Assembly: GCA_041166745.1 (NCBI GenBank)
Contig: JBEEGH010000033.1
Coordinates: 62,001 to 126,000 of the forward strand
DNA: 64,000 nt
Reading direction: 5' to 3'
Source: DASUCS01 sp041166745
GTDB lineage: Bacteria > Actinomycetota > Acidimicrobiia > Acidimicrobiales > JACDCH01
Shown here: one piece after another, positions 57,370 to 64,000 of the stretch
Layout of the letters: every line of letters begins with the position of its first letter
Position numbering within the stretch: the stretch's first letter is position 1
Made by a program: the position numbers and the translations under genes
Notes under the pieces: generated by a model
What the model was told of the DNA's origin: nothing
The model's database searches: none
Seen by the model: only the letters and a program-made list of their open reading frames with translations

Positions 57370-58275
57370 TCAGCAGCCGGTCGAGACAACCACCTGGCCG
57401 GCGTCATTCGTCGCCGGCGAAGCGGGAGCACGTACAGGACCGCCACCGGCCACGACACCGCACGTACCTGCGTATGCCGCCGGAACCGGGTAGTAGGCGA
57501 TCGGCGAACCCGCGGGGTTCGGATCCTCGTACACCTGCACGCCAGGCTCGACGTAGACGTCACCCGATTGGTCGTGCCAGTAGCCGATGCCGCCCGGCCC
57601 GCAGTCGGCCTCGTTCGGGTCGGCGCTGCTGCAGGTCTCGGGATCCCACGTGTACCCGCCGTAGTTGGCCGCGTCACGGTCCCCCGCAGTCGTGCTCCCC
57701 CCGTCGTATGCCCGACGCTGCTGCGTCTGGGTCGACCAGCAGGTCCCGTCGGTGCAGGCGCCGATTCCGAAATCGACGAGTGGCAGTGGATGGGTCAACA
57801 GGTACTGCTGGTCGCCGCCGGACAACGCGCTCAACCATGCGCCGAGCGAATTCGGGTCGGCGTTGAGCACGATGGCTCCGCCGTCGCTGGGCCCATCGGC
57901 GATGCGCTCTGACCCGTCGTGCTCACCGTTGTTCAAGTTGTCGTCGGCGCCGACGTAGAAGTGCGCACCGCTCGACGGATCGACGCCATCGGGGTTCGCG
58001 GCGTAGGAGGCGCTCGTCGGATCGGGATGATCCCCGTCCTTGAGCTGCGGCAAGCCGGCCCGGACGGCCTCGTGACCGCTGCCGTCGTTCACGTTGACCG
58101 TGAAATTCTGACAGCCGGGCTCGGTCGTGTCGCTGCGTTCGACGTCCGCAGCATCGCCGCTGCAGCCCTGTCGACTGGGGTCGTAGTTCCCGTCGCTCAC
58201 TCCGGCGACGGCCACTCCGGCCCCGCCGACCAATACGACCCCGACGATGACCGCAATCGCGATGTGTCGACGCAT
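57370..58275 (-). CDS. Secreted protein, uncharacterised
   Basis: A 301-aa exported protein. Signal peptide MRRHIAIAVIVGVVLVGGAGVAVAG, then an Asp/Gly/Asn-rich, Cys-containing domain (several Cys-Gly and Cys-Thr pairs that could form disulfides). No enzyme motif was recognised. ATG 58275 sits next to a G-rich stretch; a GTG at 58290 is the alternative. It precedes the beta-propeller gene with a 1-nt gap, and operator site 8 lies about 20-30 bp upstream. A surface protein of the regulon whose partner is the propeller. Confidence 0.65.
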   Translation of the reverse strand: MRRHIAIAVIVGVVLVGGAGVAVAGVSDGNYDPSRQGCSGDAADVERSDTTEPGCQNFTVNVNDGSGHEAVRAGLPQLKDGDHPDPTSASYAANPDGVDPSSGAHFYVGADDNLNNGEHDGSERIADGPSDGGAIVLNADPNSLGAWLSALSGGDQQYLLTHPLPLVDFGIGACTDGTCWSTQTQQRRAYDGGSTTAGDRDAANYGGYTWDPETCSSADPNEADCGPGGIGYWHDQSGDVYVEPGVQVYEDPNPAGSPIAYYPVPAAYAGTCGVVAGGGPVRAPASPATNDAGQVVVSTGC

Positions 58276-58293
58276 TTCCCCCCCAGTCACGGC

Positions 58294-58315
58294 TACCTGA
58301 CACGGACGTCAGGTA
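58294..58315. promoter_or_regulatory. Palindromic operator, regulon site 8
   Basis: TACCTGACACGGACGTCAGGTA, 22 bp with 7-bp perfect arms TACCTGAC/GTCAGGTA, upstream of the two secreted-protein genes. The 68-bp interval 58276-58343 also separates them from the dehydrogenase gene whose stop is at 58344. Confidence 0.78.
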
Positions 58316-58343
58316 CGTTCCGTCCCGATTCGCCGAGAGAGCG

Positions 58344-59300
58344 TCAATGTCCTGCTTTGGGCAGAATTAACTCGGCGAGTTGGTCGTGGTGCCAGCCCGA
58401 TGTGCCGAGTAGGTGCTCGGACGCATACGCCCTGCGGATGTACAGGTGCAGGTCGTGTTCCCACGTGTAGCCGATACCGCCGTGGATCTGAATGCCGTCC
58501 TTGGCACACAGCGTGGCCGCCCGACCCGCGGCGGCCTTGGCAACGTGCGCGGCGCGATGGCGATCGGGATCGTCCGCGTCGATGGCCATCGCCGCGTAGT
58601 ACGTCGCGCTCACCGCGCGCTCGACGGCCAGCGACATGTTGGCCAGCTTGTGTTGAATCGCTTGGAAGCTGCCGATCGGCACGTCGAACTGCACGCGCTG
58701 CTTCGCGTACTCGAGCGTCGTCTGCAGCAACCAGCGAGCCGTGCCGACGAGCTCGGCTGCGAGCGCGACAGCAGCGCGCTCGAGCCAAGCATCGATGTCG
58801 GCCGACTTCGACGTCCCGCCCGGTGGCACGTCGACTTCGAAGATGCGTCGCGACCAATCGACCGACCCGACCTGGCGCGCGTTGGTCGGCGCGACGATGG
58901 CAACACCTGACGTGGAAACCGCGACGACGTGGTCGACGCGGTCGGCCTCGAGCACGAATGACTTCGTCGCCTCGTCGTTCGCGATCCAGTGACCATCCGC
59001 GCCGGCCAGCGCCACGGTTGCTCGCGCGCCGTCATCGATCTCCGTGAGCGAACGCGCCAACACCGTCGCAAGGAACGGACCCGGGGCGAGCACCGCCCCG
59101 CACTCCTCGAGGAACAGGCACAGGTCCACCAGCGGGCCGTCGGCCAGCTCGATCCATTCCCTCAGATGCCCCCACAACGGGTCGGCCGCGGCGGGGTCGT
59201 CGATGTGTGCCCGCACCATGGACATCGGGCAGTGCTTCGCGAGCAAGGCGCGAGCGGTGTCGCGCAGCAGGACCTGCTCTTCGCTCATGGTGAAATCCAT
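58344..59300 (-). CDS. Acyl-CoA dehydrogenase, short subunit type
   Basis: A 318-aa acyl-CoA dehydrogenase-family protein, shorter than the usual 380-400 aa. The C-terminal block IQIHGGIGYTWEHDLHLYIRRAYASEHLLG is typical of one subunit of heteromeric FadE pairs. The catalytic base in its usual place is not evident. Its ATG (59300) overlaps the stop of the larger partner by 1 nt (TGATG), so the two are surely co-translated, like ChsE1/ChsE2 (FadE28/FadE29) of mycobacteria. Confidence 0.9.
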   Translation of the reverse strand: MDFTMSEEQVLLRDTARALLAKHCPMSMVRAHIDDPAAADPLWGHLREWIELADGPLVDLCLFLEECGAVLAPGPFLATVLARSLTEIDDGARATVALAGADGHWIANDEATKSFVLEADRVDHVVAVSTSGVAIVAPTNARQVGSVDWSRRIFEVDVPPGGTSKSADIDAWLERAAVALAAELVGTARWLLQTTLEYAKQRVQFDVPIGSFQAIQHKLANMSLAVERAVSATYYAAMAIDADDPDRHRAAHVAKAAAGRAATLCAKDGIQIHGGIGYTWEHDLHLYIRRAYASEHLLGTSGWHHDQLAELILPKAGH

Positions 59301-60472
59301 CAGCGCGGGAGCCCGAGGATGCGGGTGGCGATGATGTTGCGCTGGATCTCGCTCGATCCGCCCGCCACGGTGTTGGCGAAGCTGACGAAGAACGAGTGCG
59401 CCCATCGACCGTTTTCCTCACCCCGTTCGGGATCGGATACGGCACCGAACGGACCCTGGATCTGCATGCCGAGCTCGTAGAGCGACTTGCCGAGCTCGCT
59501 CGTCGCCAGCTTCAGGTAGCTGTGTTCGGGGGCCGAGCTGCCTTGCGCGAACGCTGCGAAGCCCTTGTAGCCAAGAGCGCGCAACGACGCGACTTCCTCG
59601 TAGGCCTCGGCGATTCGCCGCCGGATTCCGGCGTCGCCGTCGACGCCCGACCGCCGCGCCAGCGCGCACAGATCGTCGACGGTCTGCTGCGCCATCGCGA
59701 CGGACTGGAGCCAAAGACCGCCGCGCTCGTGCGCGAGCGAGCCCATCGTGATGCGCCATCCGTCATTGAGGCCGCCGACGAGGTTGGCCGCAGGCACCTC
59801 CACATCGGTGAAGAACACCTCAGCGAAGTCTTCAGCGCCGGTGAGGTGCCGAAGCGGACGCACGTCGATGCCGGGTGTGTCCATGTCGATGATCAGCACG
59901 CTGATGCCCTTGTGTTTCGGGGCGCTCGGATCCGTGCGGACGTAACAGAAGCACTTCGCGGCGACCATCGAGTACGACGTCCAGACCTTCTGGCCGTTCA
60001 CGATGAAGGGACCGTCGCTTCCGTCTTGGAAAGCGCGGGTCGTGAGCGACGCGAGGTCGCTGCCGGCGTTCGGCTCGCTCATGCCGATGCACCACACGAG
60101 GTCGCCCCGAATCGACGGGGCGGCGAGCTTGCGCTGCTCCTCGTCGCCGAACTCCAGGAGACTCGGCGCGGCGATCGCGTATCCGGGGAAGTGCAAGCTG
60201 CGGGGTATACGACGGCGGGCAAGCTCCTCCATGTAGATGAGCGTCTGCGTCGGTGTCGCATTCCGCCCACCCAACTCGGGTGGGTACGCCGGAATCATCC
60301 AGCCGTGGTCGAACAGCGTGGCTTGCCACTCGCGGGCCCATGCCGGAATCTCGAATCCGCCGCCTTCGGTGAAGTCACGACCGGCCTTTGCTTCAGGCGG
60401 CGCGTACGCCTCGAGGAACGCGATCAGCTCGGCACGGAACGCTTCGTCGTCCGCGCTCCATTCCAGCTTCAC
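59300..60472 (-). CDS. Acyl-CoA dehydrogenase, larger subunit type
   Basis: A 390-aa acyl-CoA dehydrogenase. CIGMSEPNAGSDLASL (about 128-143), KVWTSYSMVAAKCF and the C-terminal AGGSSEIQRNIIATRILGLPR are the standard FAD and substrate blocks. GTG 60472 lies 3 bp after the SDR stop. It forms a tandem with the 318-aa subunit. In mycobacteria similar pairs form alpha2-beta2 enzymes for sterol side chains; that substrate is inference for this organism. Confidence 0.92.
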   Translation of the reverse strand: MKLEWSADDEAFRAELIAFLEAYAPPEAKAGRDFTEGGGFEIPAWAREWQATLFDHGWMIPAYPPELGGRNATPTQTLIYMEELARRRIPRSLHFPGYAIAAPSLLEFGDEEQRKLAAPSIRGDLVWCIGMSEPNAGSDLASLTTRAFQDGSDGPFIVNGQKVWTSYSMVAAKCFCYVRTDPSAPKHKGISVLIIDMDTPGIDVRPLRHLTGAEDFAEVFFTDVEVPAANLVGGLNDGWRITMGSLAHERGGLWLQSVAMAQQTVDDLCALARRSGVDGDAGIRRRIAEAYEEVASLRALGYKGFAAFAQGSSAPEHSYLKLATSELGKSLYELGMQIQGPFGAVSDPERGEENGRWAHSFFVSFANTVAGGSSEIQRNIIATRILGLPR

Positions 60473-60475
60473 CCG

Positions 60476-61393
60476 TTACCCCGGCGACGGAAAGAAGAAC
60501 GGCGGGATCGTGCCGTCAGACTTGGCGAACAGCGCGCTGCGGGCCTCGTCGACCGAGTCGATGGTCCAGGGCTTCTCGCTCGTGCTCTCGGTCAGAGGCC
60601 GCCAGCCTTCGAGCAGTTGCACGACGCCACCCATCACCTTCACGACCTGGCCGCTGATGCCAGAGCACAGGTCGGATGCCAGCCACGCCGCGACGGCGGC
60701 CACGTTCTCGGGCGCGAACCGATCGAACTCGCCTTCCTTCGCCTGCATGTAATCGCCGGCCACGGCTTCGGTGAGCCGGGTGCGGGCGACGGGCGCGATG
60801 CAGTTCACGCGCACTCCCACCCGCTCGAGCTCGCGGGCCATCACGATGGTCATCGACGCGATTCCCGCCTTGGCCGCGGCGTAGTTGACCTGACCGGCGT
60901 TGCCGTACAGACCGGACTCGCTCGCCGTGTTGACGATTGCGCCGCCGACCGGGGCGCTCGTTTCCTTCGACCGCGCTCGCCAGTAGTTCGCGGCGTGTCG
61001 CGACGTGCAGAAGTGGCCCTTCATGTGAACGTCGACGACGAGATCCCACTCGTCCTCTTCCATGTTGAAGCTCATCTTGTCCCGCAGGATTCCGGCGTTG
61101 TTGATGAGCACATCGAGGCCGCCGAACGTGTCGACCGCTTGGTCGATCAACGCCTTCGCATCGGCGAAATCGGCGACGCTGCCGTAGTTCGCCACGGCGC
61201 GACCGCCGGCGGCGACGATGTCGTCGACGACCTGCTGGGCGGGTGTGTCGTCGGCCCCTGCGCCTTCGCTCGAGCCGCCGAGGTCGTTGACCACGACTGC
61301 CGCACCCTCGCGCGCGAGCAGCAACGCCTCTTCGCGGCCGATGCCGCGCCCCGCGCCGGTGACGATCGCCACCTTGCCGTCGAACAGCCCCAT
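60476..61393 (-). CDS. SDR family dehydrogenase (multifunctional-enzyme type 2 N-domain-like)
   Basis: A 305-aa SDR. TGAGRGIG (12-19), NNAGILRDKMSFNMEEDEW (about 98-116), S158, Y171 and K175 (YAAAK) are intact. The NNAGILRD wording is typical of hydroxyacyl-CoA dehydrogenase domains of peroxisomal-type multifunctional enzymes and of their actinobacterial homologues. It heads the minus-strand set of two acyl-CoA dehydrogenases. ATG 61393 is 30 bp from the centre of operator site 9. Confidence 0.92.
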   Translation of the reverse strand: MGLFDGKVAIVTGAGRGIGREEALLLAREGAAVVVNDLGGSSEGAGADDTPAQQVVDDIVAAGGRAVANYGSVADFADAKALIDQAVDTFGGLDVLINNAGILRDKMSFNMEEDEWDLVVDVHMKGHFCTSRHAANYWRARSKETSAPVGGAIVNTASESGLYGNAGQVNYAAAKAGIASMTIVMARELERVGVRVNCIAPVARTRLTEAVAGDYMQAKEGEFDRFAPENVAAVAAWLASDLCSGISGQVVKVMGGVVQLLEGWRPLTESTSEKPWTIDSVDEARSALFAKSDGTIPPFFFPSPG

Positions 61394-61414
61394 CACTCCC
61401 CCATCTGTGAGATT

Positions 61415-61432
61415 CCTGACATGCGTGTCAGG
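61415..61432. promoter_or_regulatory. Palindromic operator, regulon site 9
   Basis: CCTGACATGCGTGTCAGG, arms of 7 bp, between the divergent SDR (61393) and crotonase (61451) genes. Confidence 0.8.
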
Positions 61433-61437
61433 TCGCC

Positions 61438-61443
61438 TACCGT
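61438..61443 (+). promoter_or_regulatory. Candidate -10 for the crotonase gene
   Basis: TACCGT ends 7 nt before ATG 61451. CTGACA inside the operator (61416-61421) lies 16 nt upstream, a plausible -35, so repressor and polymerase sites would coincide. Confidence 0.5.
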
Positions 61444-61450
61444 ACCCGCC

Positions 61451-62284
61451 ATGCCTGAGGAGACGCCCATCGAGGAGCAGCTGCGGGTCGACATCGACAG
61501 CGGCATCGCTCGCATCACGATCAACCGTCCCGAAGCCGGCAACTCCCTCACCGCGCACATGCGCGACACGCTCGCCGACACGTTCAACGACCTCTCGGCA
61601 ACGCTCGGCGTACGCGCCATCGTGCTCACCGGCGCAGGCGACCGTCACTTCTGCACCGGTGCGGGCTTGGGCGGCCCCCAGCCCGCAGGGCCCGCCCGTC
61701 CCGAAGGTGCTCCTGACCGAGCGCTGGGCGACATCGCCCGCATGATCCGCCGCGGCTGGCAGCGGCTCATCGCGTCCATCCTCGATTGCGAGAAGCCCGT
61801 CATCGCATCGGTGAACGGCACCGCGGCCGGCGGCGGCGCCAACCTCGTGCTCGCCTCCGACCTCATCGTGATGGCCGACACCGCTCGGCTGATCGAAGTG
61901 TTCGTGCGTCGCGGCATCATCCCCGACGCCGGCGGTTGCTACCTGCTGCCGCGCATCGTCGGACCGCAACGGGCGAAGGAGATCATGTTCTTCGGCGACG
62001 ATCTCTCCGCGGCCGACGCCGAGCGGTTCGGCATCGCCAACCGCGTCGTGCCCGCGGCCGACCTCGCCACCACCACGAGCGAACTGGCACAGCGATTGGC
62101 GGCCGCGCCGACCAAGACCGTGGCGATGACGAAATGGCTGCTGAACCGATCGTTCGAATCGAGCCGTCACACCGCGTTCGAGGAGGAGAGCTTCGCCCAA
62201 GAGATGGTGCAGGCCACGGGCGACTCGGCCGAAGGCATGAAGGCGTTCATGGAGAGAAGAACGCCTGAGTTCAAGGGCTGGTGA
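61451..62284 (+). CDS. Enoyl-CoA hydratase/isomerase family protein
   Basis: A 277-aa crotonase. Oxyanion-hole segments FCTGAGLGG (about 67-75) and NGTAAGGGANL (about 122-132), and E149 and D159 (GIIPDAGG) are the active-site positions. The D159 type resembles the isomerase/hydratase forms of mycobacteria. Likely leaderless, transcribed divergently from the SDR across operator site 9. Confidence 0.9.
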   Translation: MPEETPIEEQLRVDIDSGIARITINRPEAGNSLTAHMRDTLADTFNDLSATLGVRAIVLTGAGDRHFCTGAGLGGPQPAGPARPEGAPDRALGDIARMIRRGWQRLIASILDCEKPVIASVNGTAAGGGANLVLASDLIVMADTARLIEVFVRRGIIPDAGGCYLLPRIVGPQRAKEIMFFGDDLSAADAERFGIANRVVPAADLATTTSELAQRLAAAPTKTVAMTKWLLNRSFESSRHTAFEEESFAQEMVQATGDSAEGMKAFMERRTPEFKGW

Positions 62285-62392
62285 TGCGAAGGCTTCATTG
62301 GGTGCGTTTTCCGATGGAGCGAGTGCGGTACGGTTTGTCGGGTTGTGCGGGCGGGCACCAATTGCAGAATCCGCCCGCGACCAGGAGTGGCC

Positions 62393-62653
62393 GTGTCCGT
62401 CGTACAACCGCTGCCAGCGCTCATCCACTCTCGACGCCGGCTCGCGTCAGAACTGCTGAGCGCGGCGGCTCGACACTCTGCCATCGTCGATGAGATCCAC
62501 GACCTCGAGCAGTTGCGTGAGAAACGGCCGTGGACCGACGACGAATCAGAGCGGTACGCGGAGCTGCGCGAGCTCCGCGGCGAGGCCCGCCGCCGGCACG
62601 ACGTCGCCGCCCGCGACCTCAAACGTCTGATGGCGGGCGCTCGGATCTGGTAG
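62393..62653 (+). CDS. Small coiled-coil hypothetical protein
   Basis: An 86-aa, highly charged, helical protein with heptad-like Leu/Ala pattern (DEIHDLEQLREKRPWTDDESERYAEL) and Arg-rich end. GTG 62393 follows AGGAG by 5 nt. The last 35 bp overlap the convergent gene's end. The 108-bp space 62285-62392 before it shows no other feature. Confidence 0.55.
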   Translation: MSVVQPLPALIHSRRRLASELLSAAARHSAIVDEIHDLEQLREKRPWTDDESERYAELRELRGEARRRHDVAARDLKRLMAGARIW

Positions 62654-63329
62654 CTGCACGGACGCCGATGCGCACGTAGGCCGCATCGGGGATGGCGCTC
62701 ACGTCCTTGTACACGTGATGGATGCAGGGCTCGCCGGCCCGCTCCGGTGGATACTCGATCGACGTGGGCGCGCCGCCCCACTCGACCGGCTGGATCTCGT
62801 TGTTCACGGAGCAGTGCGCGCAGTAGACCGGCAACGCATCACGCTCGAACGTGCGAGGACCGCGTTCGCGCAGCGTGAGGTACGGGCCGCCGTCGTCGTC
62901 GTAGCGACCTGCGTCGATCAGACGACCACCGCTGCCACATCGAAATGCCAGCACGATCTTCTCTTCGTCCTCGTCGACTTCGCAGCCGCCGCCGTTGGCC
63001 ACCATTGCTCGAGCGATGGCCTTGGCGCGAACCGTCGCCGGCAACGTGTCCCAGGACGGTGCGCCCTCAGGTTCGCGTCTGGCGCGGATGAAGTCGTCGC
63101 TGCTCGCCCGCAACGCCCGTTCGACTGCATCTTCACCGAGCTCGCGACCGACGAACGACAACAGCGAGGTGATCCACTCGATGGAGTAGATCTGCAAGCC
63201 GCGCGTCCGTTGCGCGGCATCGTCGATGTAACCGAGCGCATCGTCGAGCCGGCCGTCGGCGATCGCCTGCTTGGCCCGCTCCCACGGCGCCACCGTCATC
63301 GACTCGAGCTCGGCTTCCGTGAAGCTCAT
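62619..63329 (-). CDS. Hypothetical protein with CxxC motif
   Basis: A 236-aa acidic protein. A helical N-terminal half is followed by a beta-rich part with YCAHCSVNNE (a CxxC pair) and CIHHVYKD near the end; the Cys/His set could bind zinc. It resembles no characterised enzyme I can name. ATG 63329 has GAGGTAG upstream. It lies 43 bp downstream of the thiolase gene on the same strand. Confidence 0.65.
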   Translation of the reverse strand: MSFTEAELESMTVAPWERAKQAIADGRLDDALGYIDDAAQRTRGLQIYSIEWITSLLSFVGRELGEDAVERALRASSDDFIRARREPEGAPSWDTLPATVRAKAIARAMVANGGGCEVDEDEEKIVLAFRCGSGGRLIDAGRYDDDGGPYLTLRERGPRTFERDALPVYCAHCSVNNEIQPVEWGGAPTSIEYPPERAGEPCIHHVYKDVSAIPDAAYVRIGVRAATRSERPPSDV

Positions 63330-63372
63330 CGCTACCTCGTTCCTTCGGGGCTGCGCCCCGAACCCATCACGC

Positions 63373-64000
63373 TCATCGCCGAGTGAGCAACAGGCACCCG
63401 CCGAGCGGACCACCGCCCGCCGCCGCGATCCCGACCTCCGGCTGACGTCCACCAGGTCGTACCACTTGGCGTTCTCCGCCTTCGCCCCACAGCTGCACGC
63501 AGGCCTCGTGGATGAAGCCGTAGCCGTGCAAGCGGCCGGACGAGAGCTGGCCGCCGTGCGTGTTCAGTGGGATCAGCCCGTCGCGGGCGATGCGCTCGCC
63601 GCCCTCGATGAACGGGCCGCCTTCGCCTTTCCCGCAGAAGCCGAGCGCTTCGAGCCACGCCAACGTGATGAAGCTGAACCCGTCGTAGCACTCGGCCACG
63701 TCGACGTCGGCAGGCTTGAGGTCGGTGCGGGTCCACATCTGCGCGGCGGCGTCGCGTAGCGCCATCGTCGTGAGGTCGTCCCATTGGTCCCACGACGGGC
63801 GGCCGTGGATCGCCGAACCGACCGCCTCGACTTGGATCGGCGTCTTGCGCAGGCCCGACGCATCGGCGCGCGAGACGATGAGCGCGGTCGATCCATCCGC
63901 GGGCACGTCGCAGTCGTACAGACAGAACGGCCACGTGATCATGCGCACGTTCATGTAGTCGTCGAGCGTCATCGGATCTCGGTAGACGCCCTTGGGGTTG
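63373..64000 (-). CDS. SCP-x-type thiolase (partial, right edge)
   Basis: The C-terminal 208 residues of a thiolase; the N-terminal part is beyond the right edge. YDCDVPADGS, NTHGGQLSSGRLHG with the catalytic His, and the ECYDGFSFITLAWLEALGFCG block are typical of lipid-transfer/SCP-x thiolases in sterol and branched-chain degradation. The reading continues in frame to base 64000 (NPKGVYRDP before the first internal Met), so the true start is outside. It would provide the thiolytic or retro-aldol step missing from the TLP1-like protein. Confidence 0.85.
   Translation of the reverse strand, partial: NPKGVYRDPMTLDDYMNVRMITWPFCLYDCDVPADGSTALIVSRADASGLRKTPIQVEAVGSAIHGRPSWDQWDDLTTMALRDAAAQMWTRTDLKPADVDVAECYDGFSFITLAWLEALGFCGKGEGGPFIEGGERIARDGLIPLNTHGGQLSSGRLHGYGFIHEACVQLWGEGGERQVVRPGGRQPEVGIAAAGGGPLGGCLLLTRR

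Noticed and set aside
1..64000. tRNA, rRNA, CRISPR, insertion sequence or phage genes
   Set aside because: None seen by eye on either strand: no cloverleaf-like tails, no regular direct repeats with spacers, no transposase motifs. A dedicated search would be needed to exclude short RNAs.

Overview
This 64 kb window has about 69 protein-coding genes, very high GC and almost no non-coding space. No rRNA, tRNA, CRISPR array, transposase or phage gene was seen. Several things point to an actinobacterium: mycothiol-type enzymes (maleylpyruvate isomerase-like and DinB/DUF664 proteins), Mycobacterium-like fadD/fadE/crotonase/SCP-x thiolase sets, cytochromes P450 of the CYP125/CYP142 type, and many start codons 6-8 nt after a TAnnnT hexamer (leaderless transcription). 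I would guess the Acidimicrobiia, but that is inference and rests on no marker gene.

Layout. 1-4.5 kb: a P450 divergent from an operon of MFS transporter, 2-hydroxyacid dehydrogenase and class II aldolase. 4.5-11.7 kb: a branched-chain amino-acid-type ABC importer (lipoprotein binding protein facing livF, livG and a fused livH-livM permease) and two membrane or secreted proteins. 11.7-21.3 kb: a DapB-fold dehydrogenase, then a long plus-strand run of hydantoinase B and A, gluconate-dehydrogenase-type subunit 3, GMC oxidoreductase, IolB-like isomerase and mycothiol-type isomerase. 21.3-25 kb: M23-like lipoprotein, a KARI-like reductase with an altered active-site motif, hotdog protein, and an AAC(2')-like acetyltransferase. 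25-33 kb: acyl-CoA dehydrogenase, two acyl-CoA ligases, a TetR regulator, and an operon of SRPBCC, Zn-alcohol dehydrogenase, VOC and phytanoyl-CoA-dioxygenase-like genes. 33-38 kb: secreted phospholipase C and esterase, AAC(3)-like GNAT, LysE exporter, STAS protein. 37.6-41.5 kb: a compact minus-strand operon of a UGSC-motif selenoprotein candidate (in-frame UGA at 41228-41230), a partner protein, an APH-fold kinase and an acyl-CoA dehydrogenase. 41.7-47.8 kb: small membrane protein, sugar oxidoreductase and isomerase genes, methyltransferase, nitroreductase, carotenoid-type membrane protein, SDR. 47.9-55.8 kb: thiolase-like protein, crotonase, SDR, TetR, P450, nitronate monooxygenase, methyltransferase, MaoC. 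55.8-64 kb: two secreted proteins, a tandem acyl-CoA dehydrogenase pair, SDR, crotonase, and an SCP-x thiolase cut by the right edge.

How it fits together. Activation (CoA ligases), oxidation (P450s, three acyl-CoA dehydrogenase loci), hydration (crotonases, MaoC), dehydrogenation (SDRs) and cleavage (thiolases) make up a beta-oxidation toolkit for branched, isoprenoid or sterol-like acids. Nine copies of a palindrome close to ACCTGACACG-NN-CGTCAGGT sit 15-60 bp (once about 107 bp) from the starts of these genes, six of them between divergent pairs with reasonable promoters on both sides. Two TetR genes carry the site themselves. I read this as one regulon with one dedicated repressor, not recognised as KstR or KstR2. 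The strongest single observation is the UGSC selenoprotein with a plausible bacterial SECIS hairpin, embedded in a kinase/acyl-CoA dehydrogenase operon.
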